Shown: piece after piece, positions 7,952 to 16,258 of the stretch
Numbering within the stretch: the stretch's first letter is position 1
Layout of the letters: every line of letters begins with the position of its first letter
Origin: Lysobacter enzymogenes
GTDB lineage: Bacteria; Pseudomonadota; Gammaproteobacteria; Xanthomonadales; Xanthomonadaceae
Reading direction: 5' to 3'
NCBI RefSeq assembly: GCF_023617245.1
Contig: NZ_CP067396.1
Span: 4,030,001-4,094,000, forward strand
DNA: 64,000 bases
Notes under the pieces: model-generated
What the model was told of the DNA's origin: nothing
Seen by the model: the letters and a program-made list of their open reading frames with translations, nothing else
Database searches by the model: none
Position numbers and translations under genes: made by a program

Positions 7952-9748
7952 ATGACCGATGCCAGCGCCGGCCCGAAGGCCGACCCATCCCGCGACACCG
8001 CACCGATCGGCAGCCTGCGCATCCTGTGGCCGTTCGTCAGCAAGTACCGCGTCCTGTTCGTCGCCTGGCTGTTCGCCCTGGCCGCCTCCAGCGCCGTCAC
8101 CCTGACCCTGCCGGTCGCGTTCAAGACCATGATCGACCAAGGCTTCGCCCAGAGCGCGGCCGGCGGCGGCAGCGGCGCGATCGACCGCGCCTTCCTGCTG
8201 CTGTTCGCGGTCGCCATCGCCCTGGCCCTGGCCACCGCGGCGCGCTTCTACTTCGTTTCTGTGTTGGGCGAAAAAGTGGTCGCGGACCTGCGCGAGCAGC
8301 TCTACCGCCACCTGATCGCGCTCGATGCCGGTTTCCACGACCGCAACCGCAGCGGCGAACTGGTCTCGCGCCTGACCGCCGACGCCGAACTGCTGCGCAG
8401 CGTGGTCGGATCGAGCATGTCGGTGGCGTTGCGCAGCCTGGTCACCTTCGTCGGCAGCCTCGGCATGCTGTTCGTCACCAGCCCGCGCCTGGCCGCCTAC
8501 GCCCTGGTCGGCATTCCGCTGGCGGTACTGCCGATCGTCGCCGGCGGGCGCCGGCTGCAGCGCATCTCGCGCTCCAGCCAGGACCGCATCGCCGACGCCA
8601 ACACCCTGGCCAGCGAAACCCTCGGCGCGGTGCGCACGGTCCAGGCGCACGCGCGCGAATCCTACGAACAGGGCCGCTTCAGCGAATCGCTGAAGACCGC
8701 GATCAAGACCGCGCGCAAGCGCATCCGCGCCCAGGCCTGGGTCACCGCCATCGCCATCACCCTGGTGTTCGGCGCGATCACCCTGGTGCTGTGGTCGGGC
8801 GCGCACGACGTCGTCGCCGGCCGCCTCACCGGCGGCACCCTGGCCCAGTTCGTGCTCTACGCCTTGATCGGCGGCGGCTCGGTCGGCGCGCTGGCCGAGG
8901 TCTGGAACGACCTGCAGCGCGCCGCCGGCGGCATGGGCCGGATCGGCGAACTGCTGTCGGAACGCAGCGCGGTGGTCGCGCCGGCGCAGCCGCGGCCGCT
9001 GCCGCAGCCGGTGCGCGGCGAGATCGTGTTCGACCAGGTCGGTTTCCATTACCCGCAGCGCCCCGACCTGCCGGCGCTGCAGGACTTCACGCTGCGGGTG
9101 AACTCCGGCGAGACCGTGGCCCTGGTCGGCCCGTCGGGCGCCGGCAAGAGCACGGTGTTCTCGATCCTGCTGCGCTTCCACGACCCGCAGCACGGCGCGG
9201 TGCGCGTCGACGGCGTCGACGTACGCGAGGCCGATCTCGGCCAGCTGCGCGGCGCGATCGCCCTGGTGCCGCAGCAGGCGACCATCTTCGCCACCACCGC
9301 GCGCGAGAACATCCGCTACGGCCGCCTCGACGCCAGCGACGCCGAACTCGACGAAGCGGTGCGCGCGGCCCACGCCACCGACTTCATCCACGACCTGCCG
9401 CAGGGCCTGGCGACCGAACTCGGCGAACGCGGCGCGCGCCTGTCCGGCGGCCAGCAACAGCGCATCGCCATCGCCCGCGCCCTGCTCAAGGACGCGCCGA
9501 TCCTGCTGCTGGACGAAGCCACCAGCGCGCTCGACGCGCAGAGCGAGCGCGCCGTGCAACAGGCGCTGGAAGCGCTGATGCAGGGCCGCACCACCCTGGT
9601 CATCGCCCATCGCCTGGCGACCGTGCTCAAGGCCGACCGGATCGTGGTCATGGACCGCGGTCGCATCGTCGCCGAGGGCACCCACGAGGCGCTGCTGGCG
9701 CAGGGCGGCCTGTACGCGGAACTGGCCAAGCTGCAGTTCCTGGATTGA
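7952..9748 (+). CDS. ABC exporter, fused permease and ATPase (MsbA/LmrA-like half transporter)
   Basis: Inner-membrane exporter of 598 residues that would work as a homodimer. The N-terminal membrane domain (about residues 20-330) has six predicted helices. The ATPase domain has Walker A GPSGAGKST near residue 392, a Q-loop at VPQQATIFATT, the signature LSGGQQQR, Walker B ILLLDEATSALD and the switch His in IAHR. It falls in the ABCB group that includes lipid A and drug exporters; the substrate cannot be told. It follows yigZ by 7 bases on the same strand. Confidence 0.93.
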   Translation: MTDASAGPKADPSRDTAPIGSLRILWPFVSKYRVLFVAWLFALAASSAVTLTLPVAFKTMIDQGFAQSAAGGGSGAIDRAFLLLFAVAIALALATAARFYFVSVLGEKVVADLREQLYRHLIALDAGFHDRNRSGELVSRLTADAELLRSVVGSSMSVALRSLVTFVGSLGMLFVTSPRLAAYALVGIPLAVLPIVAGGRRLQRISRSSQDRIADANTLASETLGAVRTVQAHARESYEQGRFSESLKTAIKTARKRIRAQAWVTAIAITLVFGAITLVLWSGAHDVVAGRLTGGTLAQFVLYALIGGGSVGALAEVWNDLQRAAGGMGRIGELLSERSAVVAPAQPRPLPQPVRGEIVFDQVGFHYPQRPDLPALQDFTLRVNSGETVALVGPSGAGKSTVFSILLRFHDPQHGAVRVDGVDVREADLGQLRGAIALVPQQATIFATTARENIRYGRLDASDAELDEAVRAAHATDFIHDLPQGLATELGERGARLSGGQQQRIAIARALLKDAPILLLDEATSALDAQSERAVQQALEALMQGRTTLVIAHRLATVLKADRIVVMDRGRIVAEGTHEALLAQGGLYAELAKLQFLD

Positions 9749-9810
9749 ACCGCGCCGCTTGGACGCAGCCGCACGAACGCAGCGGCCGACGCGCGGCCGC
9801 ACCGCCTCTA

Positions 9811-10398
9811 ATGGAACCAAACATGCATCGGATCGCGAGCTTCGCGTTTTCTCTCGCCCTGGCGTTGGCCGCGACGCCGTCGCTGGCCGCGCGCGCGCCG
9901 GCGGCCGCCGCGCAAGCCGCGGTGGAAACCGTCGGCGTCTACAGCAACGTGCGCGTGAGCGGCGGCGAGGACCCGCACGCCGAAGGCTACGACGTCGAGC
10001 TCTACCGCGAGAACGGCGTGCTGTTCGGCCTGTTCTATTCCTCCCAGGGCATGGTCGGCGACACTCCGCGCGGGCGCCTGCAGGACGTGCGCTACGACGC
10101 CGCCAGCGGCAAGCTGTCGTTCCGCGCCAAGCTCACGATCGGCCAGGAGTTCAGCAAGGATTCCGGCCCCGACGGCCGCCCCAGCCGCGACCTGTTCGAG
10201 TTCGACGGCACCCTGGGCGCGAAGACCCTCAGCGGCGCCCTGCTCCATCGCAGCGGCTATGCCCCAAGCGAGACCGGCGAGCGGCAGATGGTGACGCTCA
10301 AGCGCGATGCGCAGCGCAGCCGCGACGCGGGCGAGCTGGCTCCGGCCAGCCGCGCGCAATGGCTGGCCGAGCCGGTGCCGAACGGGCCGCAGTGGTAA
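9811..10398 (+). CDS. Small secreted protein of unknown function
   Basis: A 195-residue protein with a clear signal peptide (hydrophobic core near residues 9-21, probable cleavage after SLAARA). I do not recognise a family. The mature part is rich in beta-type segments (ETVGVYSNVRVSGGEDPHAE, GVLFGLFYSSQGMVGDTP) with no cysteine or catalytic signature. Two start codons four residues apart (9811 and 9823) are both possible; the second puts the basic residue closer to the hydrophobic core. It lies 62 bases after the ABC exporter and could be part of the same transcript. Confidence 0.8.
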   Translation: MEPNMHRIASFAFSLALALAATPSLAARAPAAAAQAAVETVGVYSNVRVSGGEDPHAEGYDVELYRENGVLFGLFYSSQGMVGDTPRGRLQDVRYDAASGKLSFRAKLTIGQEFSKDSGPDGRPSRDLFEFDGTLGAKTLSGALLHRSGYAPSETGERQMVTLKRDAQRSRDAGELAPASRAQWLAEPVPNGPQW

Positions 10399-10517
10399 CG
10401 TCCCGCGGCGCGTCCGCGTTCGCCGTCGGCTCGCCGTAAACGCCCTGCGCGCGCCCGGGCGCGCCGGCGCCGGCGACATCCCGCAAGGCGCGGGACGCCG
10501 CCGGCGGCATCGCCCGA

Positions 10518-11738
10518 TCAGTGGGTGACCAGGGTGACGCCGTACTTGCTGAGGATCGGCTTCAGCGGCTGGAACCAGGTCACCCGCGAAGACGCCGCGA
10601 CCGAGCAATTGTCGGCCGCGCCGAACGGGATCTGGCCGCCGGACGTCACGCCCTGGGCCTGGCCGTCGGCGGTGATCCACGAGCCGCCCGAATCGCCGCC
10701 GCCGGTGCAGACGTTGGATTCGGTCAGGCCGCGGACGGTGCCCTCGCGGTAGTTCACGGTGACGTTCTTCGAGCGGATGGTGCCGCACTTGTAGAACGTG
10801 GTGCGGCCGGAGCGGCACAACGCCGCGCCGATCGGCGCCTCGACGCTGCCCTTCACCGAAACGAAGCCGCCGCTGTAGTTGCTGACCCGGCCGGACAGGG
10901 TGTGGTTGGCGTTGATCGTGACCCAGGCCATGTCGGTGCCGGGGAAATCCGAGTTGGCGAAGGTGCCCAGCGGGATCAGGCTGGCGCGGTTGCCGACGTT
11001 CACGTTCTTGCCGACGGTGCCGCAGTGGCCGGCGGTGACGAAACCGCGGACCGAGCCCTTGGTCGCCGGGAAGCCGACCGAGCACACGCCGAACTGGCTG
11101 CCGACCGGCCAGCTGTATTCGATGCCGCCGACGACTTCGGCGGTGAGCTGCGGCGAACCTTCGCCGGTTTCGAAGCGCACCGCGCCGGCATCGGCGCCGC
11201 TGAGCGCGACGAGCTCCACGCCTTCGCCGATGGCGCCGGGCGCGACGGTCACCACGACCGCGTTGCTGACCGGATCCACGCGCCAGGACTGCACGCCCGC
11301 GAACGGCCTGCTGATGCCCGGCACGCGCGCGTTCGACTGCGCATCCAGGGCCGCGAACGATCGCTCCAGCTGAAGCAGGCTGTGGCGCACGTTGCGCACT
11401 TCCACCCCGCCCAGGCTGCGCGCCGCCTTGCCGGTGCCCGAGGTCGCGACCACGAAACCGAAGCTGCCGTCGGCCTTGCGCTCGATCCAGCTGCCGGCGA
11501 AGGTCGAACCCAACGCGCGCTGCGCCGCGGCGCCTTGCTGCAGCGACAGACGCTGGGTCGCCAGGTACTGCGGCAAGCGCTCGGCGGAAACGCCGAGATC
11601 GCGCTGCATCGCCTGCTGCAGGCGCGGGTCGATCGGCTCGGCGGCGACGGCCTGGACGGACGCGAATGCGGCGGTCGACGCCAGCGCCAGCAACAGCGAG
11701 CGGCCCACGGGGCGACGAACGGATTGCGAAACGGTCAT
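10518..11738 (-). CDS. Alpha-lytic protease paralogue (S1E family secreted serine protease precursor)
   Basis: Pre-pro-protease of 406 residues with a signal peptide (hydrophobic core near residues 14-30), a pro-region of about 170 residues and a mature domain starting near AEVVGGIEYSW. The catalytic triad is intact: His in GFVTAGHC, Asp in GTDMAWV and Ser in GGGDSGGSW. It is clearly related to the upstream alpha-lytic protease (12202-13398), but the two Met residues that line that enzyme's S1 pocket are replaced: CMGRGDSGG becomes CTGGGDSGG, and QGVMSGG becomes QGVTSGG. A broader or different P1 preference is the likely result. The start at 11738 is supported by a GAGGAG-like ribosome site 8 bases before and by homology of the signal region. 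Confidence 0.92.
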   Translation of the reverse strand: MTVSQSVRRPVGRSLLLALASTAAFASVQAVAAEPIDPRLQQAMQRDLGVSAERLPQYLATQRLSLQQGAAAQRALGSTFAGSWIERKADGSFGFVVATSGTGKAARSLGGVEVRNVRHSLLQLERSFAALDAQSNARVPGISRPFAGVQSWRVDPVSNAVVVTVAPGAIGEGVELVALSGADAGAVRFETGEGSPQLTAEVVGGIEYSWPVGSQFGVCSVGFPATKGSVRGFVTAGHCGTVGKNVNVGNRASLIPLGTFANSDFPGTDMAWVTINANHTLSGRVSNYSGGFVSVKGSVEAPIGAALCRSGRTTFYKCGTIRSKNVTVNYREGTVRGLTESNVCTGGGDSGGSWITADGQAQGVTSGGQIPFGAADNCSVAASSRVTWFQPLKPILSKYGVTLVTH

Positions 11739-12201
11739 GCGGGAACTCCTCGGACAGGACGGGGATGGACCGGCGCGCCGGTCCGCGGCCTCCGATGCAG
11801 CCGTCGATGACGCCGGCCCGGATCGAGCGCGACGCGGCTGCGCGGGGCCGCTTCCAGATAGAAGCAAGCGCCGCGGCCGCACAAGCCGATCCGGCGCGAT
11901 GGCTGCGCGCTGGCGCCGCATGCAGTCACAGAACGCGCAAGATTCGGACGAATCCTAGAACGCCAGCCGCATCGCGCATCGACGTTCGCGACGGCGACGT
12001 CGGCATCGAGCGCATCGCCGCGGCGGTCTTCGGCGCATCGCCCGCGCGCGACTGCGCATCACCAGCGCACGCAACGCAACGCGCGTTTCGCCTCGCGCAC
12101 GCGCGCGCAAACGCGGCCCACAAAAAAACGCCCCGCACACGGCGGGGCGTTCGCATCGACGGCGCTGCAGGCGCGGCGCCGCGGATGGCTCGGCGAGCGG
12201 A
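11739..12201. other. Gap between the two protease genes
   Basis: This 463-base stretch holds the terminator of the alpha-lytic protease gene and must hold the promoter of the paralogue. I see no supported coding sequence; frames here are short and share no recognisable domain. Base composition stays GC-rich with repeated GCGC runs. Confidence 0.6.
12122..12151 (-). terminator. Rho-independent terminator of the alpha-lytic protease gene
   Basis: On the minus strand, ACGCCCCGCC pairs with GCGGGGCGT across a short GTGT loop, followed by seven T residues. It lies 50 bases after the alpha-lytic protease stop, so the two protease genes are probably transcribed separately. Confidence 0.88.
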
Positions 12202-13398
12202 TCAGCCCGTGACCAGGGTCAGGCCGTACTGGCTCAGGATCGGCGTCAGGCGCTCGAACAGGCTGCTGCGCTGCGAGGCCGGAATGCCGCAGTTGTTGCC
12301 GTTGGACTGGACGTTGCCGCCCGACATCACGCCCTGCGCCTGGCCGGCGCTGGTGATCCACGAGCCGCCGGAATCGCCGCGGCCCATGCAGGCGTTGGCG
12401 TTGGTCAGGCCGCGCACCGCACCTTCGGCGTAGTTGGCGGTGACGTTCTTGGCGGTGATGGTGCCGCACTGGTAGCCGGTGGTGCGGCCCGAACGGCACA
12501 CCGCCGCGCCGACCGCGGCTTCGCTGCTGCCGCGCACGGTGATGTAGCCGCCGCTGTAGTTGCTCACGCGCGGCAGCAGGGTCTGCGCGCTGGTCAGGCT
12601 GACCCAGGCGCGGTCGTTGCCCGGGAACACGCGCGCGGCGAAGGTGCCGACCTGGGCGCCGCCGATGCGCGCGACCGCGTTGACCGTGCCGCAATGGCCG
12701 GCGGTGACGAAACCCTTGGTCGCGCCGCGGGTCACCGAGAAACCGACCGAGCACAGCGAGGCGTTGTTGATCGAGTATTCGATGCCGCCGATGATGTTGG
12801 CCGTGGTCTGCAGCTTGCCGGGCGAACGCTCGATCCGCACCTGCGCGCTGTCGGCGCCGCTGAGCGCGACGAAATCGACGCCGGCGTCGGTCGCGCCTTC
12901 GTCGACCTTGACCACGATCGAATTGGTCTGCGCGTCGACGTACCAGCTCTGCACGCCGTCGAGCGGCTTGCTGATGCCCTTCACCCGCGCGTTGGCGCCG
13001 GCGTCGAGCTGATCCATCGAGGCCTGCAGCTGCTTGAGGCTGTAGCGCACGTTGCGTACTTCGACCCCGCCCAGCGTGGTCGACTTGCGCGCGCCCGAGG
13101 TCGCAGCGACGACCTTGAAGCTGCCGTCTTGATTGCGCTCGATCCAGCTGCCGGCGAACTGCGCGCCGAACTCGCGCTCGATCGCCGCGGCCTGGGTGCG
13201 GGCGAGTTTTTCGGTCTGCAGGTACTGCGGCAGCTGCGCCGGGAAGATGCCCAGATCGCGCTGCATGGCGAATTTCAGCTCGGGGCTGACCTGCTCGGAC
13301 GCCAGCGCGGCGCCGGAAGACATCGCAGCCAGCGCGGCGGCGACGCAGAAGACGGAAGCGCGCGCGATCCGGCGCGAACGGTGGTTCGATACGTACAT
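12202..13398 (-). CDS. Alpha-lytic protease precursor
   Basis: Secreted bacteriolytic serine protease, 398 residues, against 397 in the classic Lysobacter enzyme. The order is a signal peptide starting MYVSNHRSRR, a two-domain pro-region that acts as a folding catalyst (KFAMQRDLGIFP, QSWYVDAQTNSIVVKVDEG) and a 198-residue mature protease starting ANIIGGIEYSI. The triad is His in GFVTAGHC, Asp in NDRAWV and Ser in GRGDSGGSW. Both S1-pocket Met residues (CMGRG and QGVMSGG) are present, predicting preference for small P1 residues. The start is fixed by the conserved signal sequence and by AGGAG 7 bases upstream. It has its own terminator. Such enzymes help Lysobacter lyse bacteria and other prey. 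Confidence 0.98.
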   Translation of the reverse strand: MYVSNHRSRRIARASVFCVAAALAAMSSGAALASEQVSPELKFAMQRDLGIFPAQLPQYLQTEKLARTQAAAIEREFGAQFAGSWIERNQDGSFKVVAATSGARKSTTLGGVEVRNVRYSLKQLQASMDQLDAGANARVKGISKPLDGVQSWYVDAQTNSIVVKVDEGATDAGVDFVALSGADSAQVRIERSPGKLQTTANIIGGIEYSINNASLCSVGFSVTRGATKGFVTAGHCGTVNAVARIGGAQVGTFAARVFPGNDRAWVSLTSAQTLLPRVSNYSGGYITVRGSSEAAVGAAVCRSGRTTGYQCGTITAKNVTANYAEGAVRGLTNANACMGRGDSGGSWITSAGQAQGVMSGGNVQSNGNNCGIPASQRSSLFERLTPILSQYGLTLVTG

Positions 13399-14036
13399 GC
13401 GAGGAACTCCTGAGGGAATCTGACATGGATCGAAGATGAAGCCTGGCGGCTTCGCGACGCCGTTGCGCAAACGGCGGCCCGTGATCGGCGAAGGCGCGCG
13501 CCATCCCTTGGCGTTCGATTCGCGAGGCTGTGTCAGCTAAAAAGAACTGCGCCGCGCGTGCAAGATGCGCGCGCAAGGCCGGGTCACACGCACAGTTCGA
13601 GGCGTGTCACAAGATCGCGCATTCGGTAGCGAATTGCGGAAGATGAGCGAGTCGTTCATCGAATCGCGCGAGTTCGCATCGATCGAGTAGACGCGCGTAA
13701 ATTCGGCACGAATCGCGTGCGTGCGCGTGTTGCGATGCAACGCATCGGCGCGAGTGTGTTTGTTCGTGCATGTGCGCTGTCGGCCACGAAAGCGCTGCGT
13801 TCGCGCATGCGGCCGATGGAGTTTGTTTGGGTTGCAGCTTAAGGCGAGCGGAAACGGAAGCGTCGGGGCTGAAGCCCCTCCCACAAGAGCCGAGTCCTTC
13901 CACAAAAGCCAAGCCCTCTCACAAAAGCCAAACCCTTCCGCCAAAGCGAAGTTCCTTCTACGGAAGCATCGCCAACTTCGGGTCCGCTTTTGTGGGAGGG
14001 GCTTCAGCCCCGACGCTTTTCGCCCGAACCGAAGCG
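13399..14036. other. Long gap upstream of the alpha-lytic protease gene
   Basis: This 638-base stretch contains the protease promoter region and, at 13857-14019, a family A inverted repeat. The part between 13540 and 13800 is visibly less GC-rich than its surroundings, with many GCGCG, TTCG and CGAAT words, and I see no supported gene in it. Confidence 0.6.
13857..14019. repeat. Inverted repeat, family A, enclosing 20-base tandem units
   Basis: The arms at 13857-13886 and 13989-14019 are near-perfect inverted copies built on AAGCGTCGGGGCTGAAGCCC and CTCCCACAA. Between them lie about four imperfect units of some 20 bases of the type CACAAAAGCCAAGCCCT. Family A recurs at 21169-21255 and in a tandem array at 27294-27665. 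Confidence 0.8.
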
Positions 14037-14213
14037 CTACGACGAATGCCGGCTCTGCGCCCAGATCCACGCCGCCAACGCGCACAGCGCAAACACGCCG
14101 ACGCCGCGGCCGAGCCAGAACAATGCGAAGGAAAAGTCCGAACCGTGCGCTGGCGGCGGCACCGCCGCGAGGGCCAGCAAGGCCAGGGCTTGGGATTTAC
14201 GTGAACCACGCAT
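14037..14213 (-). CDS. Small membrane protein of unknown function
   Basis: A 58-residue protein preceded by a strong GGGAGG ribosome site 5 bases before the ATG. It has an N-terminal hydrophobic segment that could be a signal peptide (QALALLALAAVPPPAHG) and one further helix (FALFWLGRGVGVFALCALAAWIW). I recognise no family. It stands alone between the protease region and the divergent gene at 14367. The ribosome site and membrane pattern support a real gene, but there is no homology evidence. Confidence 0.6.
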   Translation of the reverse strand: MRGSRKSQALALLALAAVPPPAHGSDFSFALFWLGRGVGVFALCALAAWIWAQSRHSS

Positions 14214-14366
14214 GGCGCACCTCCCGCGACGGCACGATGCCGTCTCACCCGACCTTACACCCAATCGCGCGAAACTGAAGGTCTGGTCCGGCCACGCGCG
14301 ACCGGCGGTATCGTCGGCGCGCGAGAACACACGTCGACAGGCGTATTCAGGCGAATCGATCACGCG

Positions 14367-14594
14367 ATGAAACCTTATCGGAACCTGAGCGGGCGCTCCG
14401 GCGTGCGCGCCTACCAACTCGGCCTCGACGCGATCTCGGTGGAGTTCGCCGACGGCTCGGTCTATCTCTACACCCGCGCCAGCGCCGGCTCGGCCGCCAT
14501 CGCGCACATGCAGGCCTTGGCCGAGGCCGGGCGCGGACTGGCCACCTACATCAATCGACACGTAAGCGAGCGCTACGCCGAGCGATTGCGCTGA
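14367..14594 (+). CDS. Small KTSC-like domain protein
   Basis: A 75-residue protein with no signal peptide. Its pattern (YRNLSGRSGVRAYQLG, then ISVEFADGSVYLYTRASAG, then MQALAEAGRGLATYINRHV) resembles the small KTSC-type proteins often found alone or next to mobile elements. Their function is unknown. No conserved partner is visible nearby. Confidence 0.75.
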   Translation: MKPYRNLSGRSGVRAYQLGLDAISVEFADGSVYLYTRASAGSAAIAHMQALAEAGRGLATYINRHVSERYAERLR

Positions 14595-14720
14595 CGCGCC
14601 GGGCGGCCCGCATCCGTCGCCGCAGTGCGATACGCGGCCGGCCATTCGGCATGCGCACCCTCGTCGATCGCAGCACCGGCATACGCCGCCGGCCCCGCGC
14701 TGCGTGCGATGCGCAAGCGC

Positions 14721-15062
14721 TCAGTACAGCGCGCTGATCGCGCCGGCCAGCAGCAACAGCAACCAGAGCGCGGCGCCGACCGCGGCGACCTCCAAGGTGC
14801 GCGCTATCGATCGCGGCGGCAGGCGGCGCCAGGCGCGCCAGCCGCACAGCATCGCCGCCAGCGACAACACCGCCGCGAACAGCACGCTGGACAGCATCGC
14901 CGCCAGGTACGGCAAGCCGCAAACGTAGCCATGGTGCGTGTGCATCGCCGCGTCCAGTTCGCGCTTCTGCAGCAGGTAGGCGGCGACCGGCAGCGCCAGC
15001 GACGCCGCGGCGGCCAGCCACGAGGCGATGCGCCATCGGCGCGCGGCCGCGTCCGCCTTCAT
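14721..15062 (-). CDS. Hypothetical membrane protein, three helices
   Basis: A 113-residue protein with three predicted transmembrane helices (near residues 11-29, 50-72 and 88-110) and short basic loops such as RAWRRLPPR. No family is recognised. It ends 126 bases from the KTSC-like gene on the other strand and begins 34 bases from the DUF1877 gene on the same strand, so the two may share a transcript. Confidence 0.72.
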   Translation of the reverse strand: MKADAAARRWRIASWLAAAASLALPVAAYLLQKRELDAAMHTHHGYVCGLPYLAAMLSSVLFAAVLSLAAMLCGWRAWRRLPPRSIARTLEVAAVGAALWLLLLLAGAISALY

Positions 15063-15096
15063 CGCCGGTTCCCGCGCATGCCGTCGTTCGCCCGGC

Positions 15097-15585
15097 TCAA
15101 CCGATGGTCGCGAACACGTCGTCGCCGCGCGCCGCGGCGGCCGCGTAGAAGCCGCTGAGCTGCGCGTAGTAATCCAGCACGTACTGCTTGGCGTCCTCGC
15201 CGTCGCGCAGCCAGATCACGTCGGGATAGATCTGCGCGTCGGCCAGCGCCTGCGCGTCGAAGCGCTCGGCGAATTCGGCCGGCGGCAGCGCGGCCAGCGC
15301 CTGCGCGATTTCGCGCACCTGCTCGGCCGGCAGGTGGCGCCAGCTGGCGTCGTCGTCCTCGTTCACCGGCGTGCCGCCGAGGATCGCCCAGGCCCACGGC
15401 GCTTCGCCGGTCCAGGCCGAGCCGGTCAGGACGAAATGGATCGCATGCCAGGCCTTGTCGAGATAGGCGTCCTGCGCGGCCTGATCGTCGCGCTCGTACA
15501 AGGCTTCCTCGATCTGCCGCGACTGTTCCAGCAGCGCGGCGGCGCGCGCGGGATCCATGGCGGTGGCGCTCCAGGTCATGCCCAT
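15097..15585 (-). CDS. DUF1877 (YfbM-like) protein
   Basis: A 162-residue cytoplasmic protein with the DUF1877 pattern: a central YLDKAWHAIHFVLTG block, GGTPVNEDDDASWRHLPAEQVREIAQAL, then DVIWLRDGEDAKQYVLDYY. The first Met is taken at 15585 (MGMTWSA), the usual family start; a TTG two codons earlier is possible. DUF1877 proteins have no established biochemical role. The protein is acidic and probably soluble. Confidence 0.87.
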   Translation of the reverse strand: MGMTWSATAMDPARAAALLEQSRQIEEALYERDDQAAQDAYLDKAWHAIHFVLTGSAWTGEAPWAWAILGGTPVNEDDDASWRHLPAEQVREIAQALAALPPAEFAERFDAQALADAQIYPDVIWLRDGEDAKQYVLDYYAQLSGFYAAAAARGDDVFATIG

Positions 15586-15709
15586 ACCCAACGGCTCCAG
15601 TGTCGGACGATCGCGCCAGTGTGCACCGCGCGCATCTCAATCGTCGATACGAATCGGTGCGCGCGATGCGACGCGCAAGCCCGGACCGCGGTCCGGGCTT
15701 GCGACGCGC

Positions 15710-16258
15710 TCAGGGATCGATGCGGATCGGCGTGCCGGTCGGGACCCGGCTCCAGATGTCTTCGATCTCGCGATCGGTCACCGCGACGCAACCGTCGGTC
15801 CAGTCGCGCCGATAGCCCGGCGGCGTACCGCCGTGGATCATGATGTCGCCGCCCGGATCGACGCCGCGCGCCTGCGCCTGCTTGCGGTCGGCCGCATTCG
15901 GATACGACACCCGCAACGACAGATGGAAGCGGCTGTTCTGGTTGCGCCCGCTGATGCGGTACTCGCCCTCGGGCGTGCGCTCGTCGCCCTGTTGGCGCTT
16001 GTGCCCGGTCGGCGCGTCGCCGAGCAGGATCGCATAGCTCTTGAGCACCTTGCCGCCGCGCAGCAACTGCATGCGCCGCGCCGACTTGTCGACCACGATG
16101 AAGTCGGCCTGCTCGGCCTTGGCCGCCATCGCCGGCGGCGTGCGCGCCGACGCCGGCGCGGCCCAGGCCAGCGCGACGGCCAGCAGCGCGGCCGCTGCCA
16201 TCGCAGGCATCGCGCCGATCGCGCCCATAGCGCGGTTCGAACGCAGGGACGCGCTCAT
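15710..16258 (-). CDS. Secreted L,D-transpeptidase family protein (YkuD domain)
   Basis: A 182-residue envelope protein with a signal peptide (hydrophobic stretch near residues 15-37). The YkuD fold is seen in FIVVDKSARRMQLLRGGKVLKSY, TPEGEYRISGRN and the catalytic motif, where His in MIHGG and Cys in DGCVAV are in the right order. Family members cross-link peptidoglycan stems or attach proteins to them. The start overlaps the stop of the acyl-CoA dehydrogenase (ATGA), so the two are translationally coupled, although no shared pathway is evident. Confidence 0.9.
   Translation of the reverse strand: MSASLRSNRAMGAIGAMPAMAAAALLAVALAWAAPASARTPPAMAAKAEQADFIVVDKSARRMQLLRGGKVLKSYAILLGDAPTGHKRQQGDERTPEGEYRISGRNQNSRFHLSLRVSYPNAADRKQAQARGVDPGGDIMIHGGTPPGYRRDWTDGCVAVTDREIEDIWSRVPTGTPIRIDP

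Noticed and set aside
14281..14366. tRNA or small RNA gene before the KTSC-like gene
   Set aside because: No cloverleaf, CCA end or promoter-terminator pair could be recognised.
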